Positions 1-11,021 of a DNA stretch of 64,000 nt are shown piece by piece. Below the pieces are notes generated by a model. The model ran no database searches, was not told the DNA's origin, and worked only from the letters and a program-made list of their open reading frames with translations. The stretch's first letter is position 1. The number at the start of each line of letters is the position of its first letter. The DNA is from Pontederia crassipes (lineage: Eukaryota > Streptophyta > Magnoliopsida > Commelinales > Pontederiaceae): the NCBI GenBank assembly GCA_030549335.1, contig CM060196.1:8075501-8139500 (forward strand). Direction: 5' to 3'. Made by a program: the position numbers and the translations under genes.

Positions 1-309
1 CCCGACCTGGGCTGGGCCGGGTCGGGTCGGGTCGGGTTACCCGACCACCATTTTTTTAAAAAAAATTTATTTATTTTTTAATATAAAAAGTATTTATTAT
101 TTTATTTTTAATATAAAATAAAGTATTTTTAAATACCAAAAAAATGTTTTAAATATCTATATACTTTTCTACATTTAAAATAGTTTATTTCATATTATTT
201 TAGATTTTAAATGATATAAAACTATATATTTAACTAAAAAATAATTAAAAAAAGAGTCGGATCGGGTCGGATTTTCGAGTTCACCGAGTCGATCCGACCC
301 GATGAACAA
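1..309. repeat. GGGTCGG-rich hAT-type non-autonomous element, cut by the window edge
   Basis: The segment opens with a G/C-rich GGGTCGG tract at 15-50. An AT-rich core follows, and it closes with another GGATCGGGTCGG tract ending in GATGAACA near 302-309. The same layout (GC-rich ends with GGTCGG motifs, AT-rich core with TTTAAAAAAAA) occurs at 31855-32205, where an 8-bp target duplication is visible. This is therefore probably the right part of a second family member. Its left end lies outside the window. Confidence 0.5.
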
Positions 310-349
310 TAAGTAATTGTTTCTGGATGTTGTTAGTGTACCAAGTACC

Positions 350-350
<1 letters not shown>

Positions 351-380
<30 letters not shown>
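351..380. repeat. C30 homopolymer
   Basis: An uninterrupted run of 30 cytosines. Its length is probably unreliable in the assembly. The opposite strand is a G30 tract that could form a quadruplex. Confidence 0.9.
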
Positions 381-382
<2 letters not shown>

Positions 383-1422
383 GTGATCATAGTTTATAAT
401 TTTATAATGTTTTCACTTTCATTCAAATATCGAATTAATTAGATGTTAATATCTGGAGTAGTAGCAGATGTAGAGCCAAAAAGTATTCCATGCAATTTTG
501 AATAACCATCATATGTAAAAGGAAGAGCGGGTATTTAGACTTTTAGAGGTACAATTAATGGTACCTTCGATGTGTTCATGTAGCTGCAATTAAAGGAGCC
601 ACCAAAGATTCCTAATTGTGCCAATTGTAGATGGATTTTTCTTGCAAAACGACTTTGCTTGCGTTACGTGCTCCAACGTGTGAACATGATCCTGTGCAAA
701 TGCATGTTTTCGTGCTGGAAATTAATCATTAACGTTTGCATTGGTCAATGTTGACATCTTAAGTACATATATATACGCTTGCATGCATGGACGAACCAAT
801 GGAGGTGTCGTCCAAATTTGGGTTTTGGGAATGTCGAATTAGCTTGGGACTCAAAAATATATATCTCTATGATAATAAAGACATTTATTTTGGTTGCTAC
901 TGGTATTCTCAATCGCAAATCAAGGCCCTTTTTTTGCATTTGTCGAATACATTAATGATTATTGATGTTCGACACCCAACAACGAAACAAAACGATCATT
1001 TTAGCGTGCTCTTCCATGTTAATTCTATTCATCAGATGGGTGGCATATAAAGATAAAAGCAAAACAATCCGATTATATATACTTGCGATCCGTTTGGTTT
1101 GGTTTGATTGATAATTTCCTTTATGTATGTATGTATTGCTTTTATTTCCTTTTTTCTTGTCAAAATGTTATTTCAAATCTCACTGGAATAAAATTTAGAA
1201 GACAGAAACTATATAAATATTTTTCTTTTTGGAAAAGTACACAAAATATTCCACACACTACGTTTTGTGTTTTTGTGTTCTTTTGGGTTTAGAGAGAGAG
1301 AGTTGTAGTTGTTGTGAGCCATCATCCTAATGAACTTGGTGAGAAAACAATTCGTCTAATAGGGTCCTTATGGCGTGGATTGCTGAAACACCGGTGAATT
1401 GTCGTTTCCATAGATCCATATT

Positions 1423-1455
<33 letters not shown>

Positions 1456-4400
1456 ATGAAAACAAAATCAAAATTGGGAAACGGCCAGAAAGAGATATTA
1501 GTGCTTATTAATTAATTTGGTTAATCCACAGTTAATATATAGTATAGACAGTATCCCTAGTCTATAGTGATTCCAAGCGTGTGCCTGATCCATGCCATGT
1601 CTACTCGTTGATTGATGAACTTGTCAGGCATGTTGTTGGTGACACATACATGTTGTAATAATTAAGTAATAATTAATTATTCGGTTATGGGCCTCTCGGA
1701 CTGTGCATTTTTAATTAACTCCAACAGCTTTGTCTTGGCTTACATGAATAATTTTATCGCTCACTTTTTTAACACCAAGATTAATTGAAGAAAAAAAGGA
1801 TTATTTAAAGATTACTTAATGTGCATCAAGATGTCAATGCACATCTATGCCCATTCATCATTATTCTCATATTCATATGAATATTACAGTTTCGTAAAAT
1901 TGTCAAAACTTTTCATTTCTTTACTAAAATTAAAAATTTCTTTTCGTATCACTAATGGTAAAAGACTTAAGACTTTACGACTTACGAGAAGAGTAGTAAA
2001 ATTTTAGATGCAACCAAAACACAATGTAAAACGGGAATGGTAAGCTCGTTAAAATAATTTGATTAGTTGTTATTAAAGGTCATTAGCAATTCTAGCAAAC
2101 GTGTGTAACGCACAAAGTGAGTTTCATATTCTTGTGTTATGTGGTTGCTATTTTTATATGTGATCCATTCTCCTTTTGTCGTGAATTTTGCTATAATTAT
2201 GATAACTTTGGATTTGGCACGAGTTCTTGGCATCTATATCCAATCGTAATCACAAGATAAGTTAATTGAGGAAGAGGGAAGGAACAATTAAGAGCTTTTT
2301 TTTTGTCTCTAGCAGGTTGAGTTAGAGAGACGAAACAAGTTCACAGTTCATAATTGTTGTTTTTGTATTGAAAGCGTTATTTTTAAAAGTATTTGATGGG
2401 TACATATATTTCCAAGTTTCACACTGAAGCATAATGCATAGTTAATGATATAGGACCTTAATATGGAAAGAAATAATAGTGGCATCATTAACAATGCGAG
2501 TTTTCTAATTAAGTATATAAGCAAGTTTTCTTGGAATCAATTGGGCATTTCCCAAGTGATTTCGACACCTATTTCATTTTTATTAATATGTACTTCTATG
2601 AGTAATCTTTAACTACGGAACAAAAAAGGATATATCTTGGACGTGCATCTTGTGGACGCAACAAGTATTCAATAAATTAGGAGAAATCAAATGTCTATTT
2701 TGATACACAACATCCTCATTTTTAGACATGAAACAATTAAGAGCATTGTTGATCCATAAGCTTTCTTGGACTTTTTTGAAGTTTTTATGCTAAATCAAAG
2801 ATCTTTTGTAAGATCTCAACTATGCTGTCTTATTCTTTTTTTCTCTGAACCCTATTATTTCAGAACCACTGAAATACGTAGTGCATGAATATCTGTACGC
2901 TTGCGACAGTTCAATTGCATTGTTTGATAAAAGAAAATGTATATAATTTAACTCACTCTCCCGAACGAAAATAATAATTTCTTTTAAATTTTATAACTAT
3001 AGCATTGTAATATTCAGAATAAAAATTGATTTATATTATTTAATGTTTCACAAATAAACACCGTTAATATCTATACAAATAAGCGTCTATTTGTGGGTCA
3101 TCAAATAACAATTCAAAAATATTCAAGTCAAATTTTTTTGTCTCATATAATTCTTATTTTCTTTTTTAATATAAAACCCCATCTAATTCTAACCAGTAAC
3201 CAGAGAGGAAACACGACGTTATAATACTCATAAAATCGGTTTACACTACATATAAAAATTGATCAAATACTAAATCACAAATTTGCGCATTTTTTAGCAT
3301 AAACTGGACTTACTTTATGAGTACCATTTAGTGCTCACAAACATCCGTTCACATCTTTGAACTTGTACCGTTGTGCGCATATTTAAAAAGATATAATAAA
3401 ATATATTCAACCGTGTACTCGTGGCACTAGTATCATTTCAAAAAGATATTATTGACATTAACAAAGGTTAGTTGGCGCAATTAGCCGACGAAATTGCGTC
3501 CCAAATGATTCGATAGCTATTAATAGTTTCGAGATAGACCTTTGGAGTCTCCATTTTAACTAGAGGATGTTATTATCGTTCTCTCATCTCGACTCCGGAC
3601 TAGTCGGATGTTAATAACTCTGGCGATCAAAAATTTCTTGTAAACTCGGGTCCGCACAAAAAAAAAATTTATTGACATTCTTTTTTATTACACAATTAAT
3701 AACAATGGAATGATAATAATATCTTTTTTGGATTGATAATATAACACATTACATCCCAATACTGAGAGATGATGAAAACTTTCTGCTAATTAACGTTTGT
3801 TTTAATTGGGGTGTCGATAGAAGACAGAGAGATAAATGGCTATGAATGTATCTTTGTAGAGAAATAAGTTGGTATTGGCTCTAAGGAACAAAATCCACAT
3901 GGAGAAAGGGGATGTCTTCCACGCTCACACAACCGCACAGCACCTTTGAGCTCAGACTCCAACAAGGAAGCCTCAACACAGACACATTTTGGGCTCTTAA
4001 CTATTGGTTAAGGCATGAGAGAGGGGTACAAGTACAACCAACAAATGCTTCCTTGGAAGTAAGAGATACTTGCCTTCTTGGTTGCTTCCATGTGCATGGC
4101 GGCCTCTTATCACGAGTTAATTGTATAAATTAAGAACCCATCACCATTTCACTCTTATTTCTTCACCTTTAATAAGAACTAGAGAGTACATGTTGTCTTG
4201 TCACATTGTAAATTCATTTAATTTTGTAAATATGTCTTCAGTGTTTATATATACGCGCGTGTTTTTATGTGCTAAATTTAATTAATAACTCATATGCACA
4301 ATATGTTCAGACGTTTTTGTCGAGAATGCAATGAACTGATATTTTTCCACATGCGTGCAAATTGCATTTGACTTCCATTAATTTGGTACTGGGGATAGAA

Positions 4401-5130
4401 TTTTTACTGGTCATTGTGCCGGATTGTCAAAGTGTTTGGTCTGACCAGTGTCGACGAACGAAAAGTTGGATCTAGTTTTCATTGTCTTTCATTATTAAAA
4501 TGCTTGTTCGAATGTGGAAAAATATTTCTTCCTACCACCATCCAAAAAATGACGAGGCAAGTCCACTTGAAAGGAATGCATGCATGGCTATATATACTTT
4601 GTTTGCCTTTTAACTCATTTTTTTCCACTAGGAAATAGTCAATTGCATACTCGTGAAAATTGTTTCTGTCGGTAGTAATTAATTAACAATACCCCGAAAG
4701 TTTCATCAGTCCAAATCGAAAATTCATTTAGTATTTAATAATAATAATATTTTAAAAATTCGACATTATAACTTTTCTTTTTCACGAAATCACGAATGGA
4801 AAAATTATTTGTTTTGCTTCGCGTGCTACTACTATTCCTTGTTCTGCTTTGAAGGGAATATTAACGCCAGCGATGATGTCGATGTTCCTGCGGACTGCCC
4901 AAATTCCGAACACAATTTACCAAAGACCGGTTCAAACGCCGCCCCGGATCAGCCCACCACGACCCCAAATTGCACCTGCGGATTCCATGTCACAGAAGCT
5001 GCGAGGAAGCTGAGCAACGGCGGCTTCTCTCTCTCTCTCTCTCTCTCTGAAAAATGTGGACGTACGCATCTTTCACCCATTTGACTTGGCTGCTTGAGCC
5101 TTATAGTTTTGCCTACTTGCCACGCCCCCA
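381..5130. other. AT-rich intergenic DNA, no supported gene
   Basis: Short open frames here have no recognisable domain and poor codon character. A compound GT/GA microsatellite lies at about 1421-1454. The last 300 bases before the CEP-like gene become GC-richer and include a CT run at about 5025-5048, consistent with a plant promoter region. Nothing else was recognised. Confidence 0.6.
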
Positions 5131-5132
5131 CT

Positions 5133-5142
5133 TATATATATA
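5133..5142 (+). promoter_or_regulatory. Candidate TATA box of the CEP-like gene
   Basis: TATATATATA lies about 103 bp upstream of the ATG at 5245. This spacing fits a plant TATA box followed by a short 5' leader. It is an AT dinucleotide run, so the call rests on position only. Confidence 0.45.
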
Positions 5143-5244
5143 TGTGTGCGTGCAGCGCAAGTCGAAACCACATAACATAACATTGCAGTGCACCATTGAG
5201 TTCGTTTCTCCTCATACTACTACGTGCTGAAGGTTCTCGATCCC

Positions 5245-5544
5245 ATGGCTTCCTCCGTCTTCGCCGCCAAATCAACAGCGCTCCTCTTCGTGCTCTTGCT
5301 CATTGTTCTGCCGGCGTCGACTGCGCGAGCGAGAAAACTTCCGGGCGAAAGCATGGCGGTGCCGGATGCAGATGTCGGTTCAGCTCCAAAAAATGCCTGG
5401 CTGAGCGCAACGCCACGGCCACCGGCGTCGACGTTGTCTGCTCCCGGAGGAAGCCGCCGTGCGCTCGCCGCCGGCGCCGCGGCCAAGAGCGTCGACGCGG
5501 AACGTATGTTGGGGTCCGTTCCCAGCCCCGGGGTTGGCCATTAA
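5245..5544 (+). CDS. CEP-like secreted peptide hormone precursor (99 aa)
   Basis: A single-exon 99-aa precursor. The start is the ATG at 5245; the frame is open slightly further upstream, but only from a GTG. Residues 1-29 form a signal peptide: a short N-terminus, then a Leu/Val-rich core (ALLFVLLLIVLP) and an Ala/Thr/Ala cleavage region. A variable Ala/Pro/Ser-rich middle follows, with dibasic RR at about 71-72. The C-terminus ends exactly in GSVPSPGVGH. The SPGVGH ending is the hallmark of C-terminally encoded peptides (CEPs), and the SVPSPGVGH form resembles the divergent CEP13-15 type. CEPs are secreted, proline-hydroxylated and sensed by leucine-rich-repeat receptor kinases that control root growth and nitrogen signalling. 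Seen: signal peptide, single C-terminal motif, no tail. Inferred: function. Alternative: a PIP-type peptide, less likely because the motif has VPSPGVGH rather than SGPS. Confidence 0.75.
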   Translation: MASSVFAAKSTALLFVLLLIVLPASTARARKLPGESMAVPDADVGSAPKNAWLSATPRPPASTLSAPGGSRRALAAGAAAKSVDAERMLGSVPSPGVGH

Positions 5545-6006
5545 TTGACTGTTAATCTCTCTCTCTCTCACCCCGTCTATCTCGATCGTATAGCTGTTGA
5601 GAGTTCGAGTAGGAATTTTTGCACAAGGCGACAGGCAAATTTCATTTATTTGTTCTTCTACTTATAAAATGTTACAGTTTTCCATTTGTTATTTGTTTTT
5701 TTCTTCTCCTCTTTTTCATTTTCTCTGTCTCCTCTTTCCACTGGAATGGTTTGAGGTATTGAACAATGTAACTATACAAGAAAGAGCTACAAGACGTGTA
5801 TACATATGCATATATACATACATAAATAAATATTGGGGAGCCATGCAGAGGGATCCACAACTTATATATATTAGCTTTGTACTTTCAAATTAGTTCCCAA
5901 GAGTTACCAACTTTACTTTCGTTGCTTCCTTTGGCTGACTTATTAGTTGTTGTTGTCTTTGTTTTTTTTTTTCCTGCGTTGCGTGCTCGAGAAATTTGAA
6001 GTGCTG

Positions 6007-6009
<3 letters not shown>

Positions 6010-6037
<28 letters not shown>

Positions 6038-6038
6038 T
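6010..6038. repeat. (GA)n microsatellite
   Basis: About 14 uninterrupted GA units, lying 470 bp downstream of the CEP-like gene. Confidence 0.9.
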
Positions 6039-6914
6039 TGGGGTCGTCCAGTGACACTTCAGCATTGGCGTATCCTTGTTGCATGCCCCTTGGCCCTTGG
6101 CTTATGTACATATATCTACCTTCATCCATATGGACACCTAAGTTTGCTTAATTGCTTGTGCAGTTAGTTTATCTCCATAGCTTTGTTGCATTGCAATTAA
6201 AATACCTTGATAAAATTGACCTGGGTACATGAGTGCATTCAGGTTAAGTAATGGATGAATAAATCTGATGGCCATTTGCGAGCACCTGCCACGTACGTTA
6301 TTATAGCACGTCCATATATGGCTTGATATAAAGTGTTGCCCCAAGTCTTACAGATCAGCTAAAATCCAGTGACATGTTCGACAAAATTAGTAATAATTAA
6401 TTAGATCTCATCAAGGACAATACCAAGCACCAGCGGAGTGTTGGACAAAAATTAGCAACCGGTTTCTTGGCAAGCAAACGTTAACTAATCTCCATCTGCT
6501 GAAACAATGAACGGTGAAACCACTGAAACGATATTTATTTGGATGCGCCACATATTATTGCGTTAAAACATATTTTAACACGGAACATTTCGAAATCTAG
6601 CGATTTTTCCCCCCGACAAAATCTAAAACACGAATCCGGGGTTGACAAAGTCTTGTCGAAATCGTGTCTTACGACCGACAAGAAGGCAAGAGATGGCGAA
6701 TGATCCCAAATTAATCTGCTGAAAAAAGGGAAGAAGTTTTTTATACGGTCAGAAGTAAACGGCCAAGTCACGTGAAAAGTAGAACCCAAAAACTCCACAT
6801 CAAACGTGCGGCCCGTTTCGGCCCCATGTCGGAGTCCAGAAACGACACGAGGCCGACTAACTTAAAAGCCCATGTGATATTAATCTTCCCTGCTCAATTA
6901 TTCGACTTTGCGAA

Positions 6915-6988
<74 letters not shown>
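6915..6988. repeat. (ATT)n microsatellite, about 24 units
   Basis: A pure trinucleotide ATT/AAT run of about 74 bp. It is long enough to be polymorphic and creates a false poly-leucine reading frame. Confidence 0.9.
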
Positions 6989-8944
6989 GTTCAAGTTGTA
7001 AAACAGGGAAAATACATATATATTTTTGTAAACTATTATTTTATTTTATAATAAAAAAAAGTCGTGCAATTTGGCCACATTTTCCCGGTGGGTTTTCTTT
7101 TTAATGATGTTATTATACGGCACGGCCGACAAGTTTGGAGGTGGAGCTGCCGAAAGTTGGCTTCCTTATCTAACTATTTGGTGCCGAGTCGCTGATCAGA
7201 GGGCATTTGGGACTAAGTTTTGTTTGGATTACAAATTAGACAGGTCGATCCAACGTGGCCGGACCATTAAAGTCTTCCTCGTGCGATCCGATCTCAACAT
7301 TTATCAATATTGACGAATTAGATATTTCTTTCGAAATTATTAATTTAACGAGTTATTATCGATCTAGCTATCCAGTTTATTTCATTGGCTAAACTTCAAT
7401 AAGTCTTAACCGATGAATCGACTAGAGAACGCAACAAATTTAAGAAATAACATGTTATTTTAATATTTTATTTTCAAATCTAGTATTATTCCTTTGTGCT
7501 TTTTTTATTTTGTTCTTTTATTTTTACACTAATAAGATAATGAAATTACTAGAATATCATTATTTCGATACAATTAATGTTCACACAACTTTTTATTATT
7601 TGTTAACTTAATTTTGGCATTATGGTAGAATAAACTATAATTAATACAAAACATTTCACTTGTATTTTTATTGCTAATTATACTATTTATATAATCTATA
7701 TAAGTAATTATTAATTATATTTAATATCTATTGTTATTAATGGGTTAATAGTTTAAGTCTTTGAGATACTTTTTTTATGATAACCGATCGGTAAACATCA
7801 CAAGGTATACCAATTGTTGTTACTATTTTATTAACATAAAAATTATTCTTGTTGTGTTCAGTTGAAATGCTAGTTAGTTTGCTAGTTAAATATGTTAATG
7901 ATCATTTATTTTACTCCTTTAAACAAAAATAAAATAACTATTGAAAATGTTTAATTTAGAGTAAGGGCTTTTAGATAACGTTAACTAATATTTGGAGCAA
8001 AATAATTAAATTTTCAATTAAACGGCATCATAAAATATATTATGAGATTAATCAGAAATTATTCTTCTGTTCCTTGTTATCAGTGATGAAATAGTGTTAA
8101 ATTAACGATGTATAATTTTTCTATTAGGGTTATGAACAAAACTAATGTATGTAATGTAATAAGTTAAATTAACGATGTTTTCCTCTCACTCAATTTACAA
8201 CCGGCCAAATCAAATTTTGCAGGCATGATTAACTTATTCTTCTTTTGAGACGATTATAAGTTATTTTGTTCTTGTCACAAAACAAAGTGCTATCTTGATT
8301 TAGAAAAAGAGTTTATCTCATAGAAACAATTGTTTATATTTTCTAAAAGATATTTGTAGATCAAATCTTACTTCAACACGACTATTTATTACAGCAAAAT
8401 AACTGTGTTGATATGTCAAAAAATCTTGATCAAATTGTCACCCTTTTTATGTCTTTAAAATGTTCATTTTTCAAGACTAAGGAACATAAATGGTTATGGA
8501 GCTTCGTTTTTTGAGTATTGAACTTTCATAAGCAAACATTTGGGTTTACTAAGTTGTAATCCTCTTTATTTTCCTTAGCTAAAAAAGAATACTTCATCAC
8601 CATTTCACATGTTATGGACGAACCTCATAAATTTAAATCTTCTTAATTTGTATGTGATTCTTTCTTTCTCCAATATGAATGTTTTCATAATTAAAGGGAG
8701 ATATCAGACTATCAATTAAATAATGATTGAATTGATCAGAATCAATTTTATTAAAATGATTTTATTTATAATAGCTTTCAATATATAATACAACTAATAT
8801 TATATAATGTATAAATAATTTAACAATTATCCCTAATAATTAAATGTTAATATAAAGATATTATTTTACCAATACTAATATAAAGATGTCATTGAAATGA
8901 TTGATATCGATAATATATTATTAAATATTACTTATTATTTAGTA

Positions 8945-9121
8945 GTATTGGTACAATAATTTATGGGCATCCTTATTGTCACTTCAAAATATACTATTGC
9001 CATTTCATCATGTGAATGCTAAAAATGTTAGGCATTTTTACTCTTGTGAAATAAAATAGAATGATAATAATGTATTTTAAAGTGACAATAGTAATTCCTA
9101 ATTTATTTTATTGCAATCACT
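8945..9121. repeat. Small fold-back element (MITE-like inverted repeat)
   Basis: The left arm holds TATTGTCACTTCAAAATA. The right arm holds its imperfect reverse complement, TATTTTAAAGTGACAATA. Pairing extends outward through AATAATTTATGGG against its partner near 9100-9120, with about 45 bp of loop around 9005-9045. Length, AT content and near-perfect symmetry fit a MITE. No clear target duplication was found, so the superfamily is unknown. Confidence 0.55.
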
Positions 9122-9728
9122 CTTATTTCTCCCGCTTTTGCTCACCTTTCCTTTTCATCAGTATCGTTTTTCATTTCCATTTCTTGCACCTTCTCTACTA
9201 TTAATTCTCCCCTGTTTATTTTTTATGTTATTTTCCACTTGAACTTTTTTATCCTTCTCCACTCAATGCTAATAGTAACTTGAACTAGATTGCTTAGTTG
9301 AGTCGGTTGAACAGATTTGATTTTTTTTAATCAAGATATGTTGATTTTCAAGACTATTAGCATTTGACTAATTCTTTGTTATCCAAATGTGTCAACTAAT
9401 GTTGATTTGATTTGATCTTAATAACTTTTCCTAGTATCATAATGCAAAACAAGTTACATGGTTCATTTAATAAGTGTTTTTGAAGAATATTTGAATATTG
9501 GCTTAAGAGGGAACAAAGCTAGAGAAAAATTAATGGGAACAACTTGAGTTATTAAGTTCATTTGGGAGAAAAGTGCCCTGTTCATAACAGAGGATCCAAG
9601 ATCATGAATTTTCCAACTTCACTTAACAAGGGGTCTGGGATCTTAATTGGGTAGAGATAGAAAGTTGAGCTTATCAATTAAGCCACATTATTTATTGCAT
9701 AAGTTAGAGCTCCAAAAGTGCTCAATAA

Positions 9729-10247
9729 TTAACTGTGGCCCTCCCTACTTCTCTTATCATCTACCAATGCTTTGTTTCTTCTCCTACCTCTCGTATCTTC
9801 TTGCTGTGTGTGTTTGCTGTGATTAAGATGAGACTTATCATATGTTTTCCCCGAAGAAAGCACAGATTTGACAACACAATCTGCAGTCAAACTAATAGGA
9901 TGTTCTCTGATCTCAGCCTCTAACATGCCTTTGTTCTTGTTGAGAGAAATACATTAACAACTGTATCAAGTTATATTATTTGCAACGTGAACTTTTTGTC
10001 CTTCTCTCATGTAGTTTACATAAACTGTTTCAAGGTCTGCCTCCTGCTTAGGACGACCAGTAGTATTTACTCCTCTCATGTTGCAGTGAACCTTCAAGTT
10101 AGTTTTGTTCTTCTTTAATAACATGGTCACATAATTAATTCTCTCTCCAATATTTTGCGTATGTTCATCTCTTTCAGAATCGAGAGATGATGACTCAGTT
10201 GTGACAGCCGAAACTTCACCTGACACAGTTGTGTCCAGTGTCCTCAA
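9729..10247 (-). pseudogene. Possible decayed coding remnant, resembling a bHLH C-terminal ACT-like segment
   Basis: Two successive minus-strand open stretches (10247-9966 and 9926-9729) have coding-like composition. The first contains ERINYVTMLLKKN, then NLKVHCNMRG, then LETVYVNYMREGQKV. The KVHCN...LE..V.VNY spacing recalls the ACT-like region at the C-terminus of some plant bHLH factors, but no helix-loop-helix is present, the segment is short, and no complete gene can be assembled. The similarity is from memory of the family and weak; this could be chance. Confidence 0.18.
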
Positions 10248-10606
10248 AAGTTATGATAAGTCTTGAACGATCTGCTGCAATTATCTAATGGTATTGATGG
10301 CAAAACCTTCTAATTAACACAGTACCATGTACTAATCATCATGTGCAGTAAAGGATATATACGCATTGATGCTAATACATGCAGCGATCAGTTCAGAAAA
10401 AACAGTGAATTATTCACAAAAAACTTCCATAAAAGTGAGGTCACTCTCTCTCTCTCGTATATGTTGAGCCTGTGCACTTTGCCGGTATGATACAGATGAA
10501 CCCAGAGAAAAGGGGACAGAAGCGAATAATGAGGTCATGAACAAATGACGCGAGCCAAAACTTTTGGTTGAGAGTCCTCTGCAGCCTGCATGCCGAGGGG
10601 ATGACA

Positions 10607-10918
10607 CTATGCACGCATTTGCTTCTCTCCCGCAGGAGCAGAGAGCAGATGCCTGGTGGAGCTCGGCGCGCTGTGCCCCTTGTTGCTCGGCCCCGAAGGA
10701 GGAATACGCCTCTTGACCAGGGCGTGGAAGACGCTCAACTCGCGCGCCGCGAATGCAGAGCCCGTCGTGGTCTCGAGAGCTTCCGCGACCGGAGCAGAGG
10801 GAGGCACGAGCGGCCTGGCCGACGACACTGCCGTGGCTGCGAGGAGGAAGACGAGGAGGGCCAGGAGGAGGGAGGAGGTGGGAGAAAGAGCACGACGAAG
10901 GACCGAGACGGTGGCCAT
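10607..10918 (-). CDS. IDA-like/PIP-type secreted peptide precursor (103 aa)
   Basis: A single-exon 103-aa frame on the minus strand. The ATG at 10918 is chosen because the upstream extension to 11014 begins only with GTG, and because residue 1 then starts a normal signal peptide. Residues 1-33 show charged Arg, a strong hydrophobic core (LLLALLVFLLAATA) and an AVSSA-type cleavage site. A variable middle follows. At 70-85 comes KR then RIPPSGPSNKGHSAP, with an 18-residue Ser/Arg-rich tail. PPSGPS after basic residues is the core of IDA and IDA-LIKE peptides (PIPPSAPSKRHN in IDA) and is also related to PIP peptides (SGPSxxGxGH). These ligands act in the apoplast through HAESA/RLK7-type receptor kinases in abscission and stress responses. 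The core ends GHSAP rather than RHN, so the subgroup is uncertain. Confidence 0.68.
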   Translation of the reverse strand: MATVSVLRRALSPTSSLLLALLVFLLAATAVSSARPLVPPSAPVAEALETTTGSAFAARELSVFHALVKRRIPPSGPSNKGHSAPSSTRHLLSAPAGEKQMRA

Positions 10919-11013
10919 TTGAGATGGCGATGCATTTACTGAAGCTGGCACTTGAACCTTCCTTTTTTTCCCGGGAGCGGGGGGGAGTGATCGGGCGTGG
11001 AGGCTTACGGGCA

Positions 11014-11021
11014 CTTTTATA
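11014..11021 (-). promoter_or_regulatory. TATA box of the IDA-like gene
   Basis: On the minus strand this reads TATAAAAG, a near-perfect plant TATA box, 96 bp upstream of the ATG at 10918. It predicts transcription start near 10985 and a leader of about 65-70 nt. This supports the ATG at 10918 and argues against the longer non-ATG extension. Confidence 0.7.

Larger units (their letters stand above)
5545..10606. other. Intergenic region between the two convergent peptide genes
   Basis: Mostly AT-rich DNA holding a GA repeat (6010-6038), an ATT repeat (6915-6988), an inverted-repeat element (8945-9121) and a possible decayed coding stretch on the minus strand (9729-10247). The open frame at about 6772-7104 is an artefact of the ATT run (poly-Leu). 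No other gene could be supported. Confidence 0.6.

Noticed and set aside
1-50. GGGTCGG repeats as telomeric sequence
   Set aside because: The unit differs from plant TTTAGGG, only a few copies are present, and the same arrangement recurs in a hAT MITE at 31855.
4809-5084. 91-codon frame upstream of the CEP-like gene
   Set aside because: It ends in a CT repeat and lies in the promoter; no signal peptide cleavage region or domain.
6772-7104. 110-codon frame with a poly-leucine core
   Set aside because: The hydrophobic stretch is the translated ATT microsatellite; no other coding evidence.
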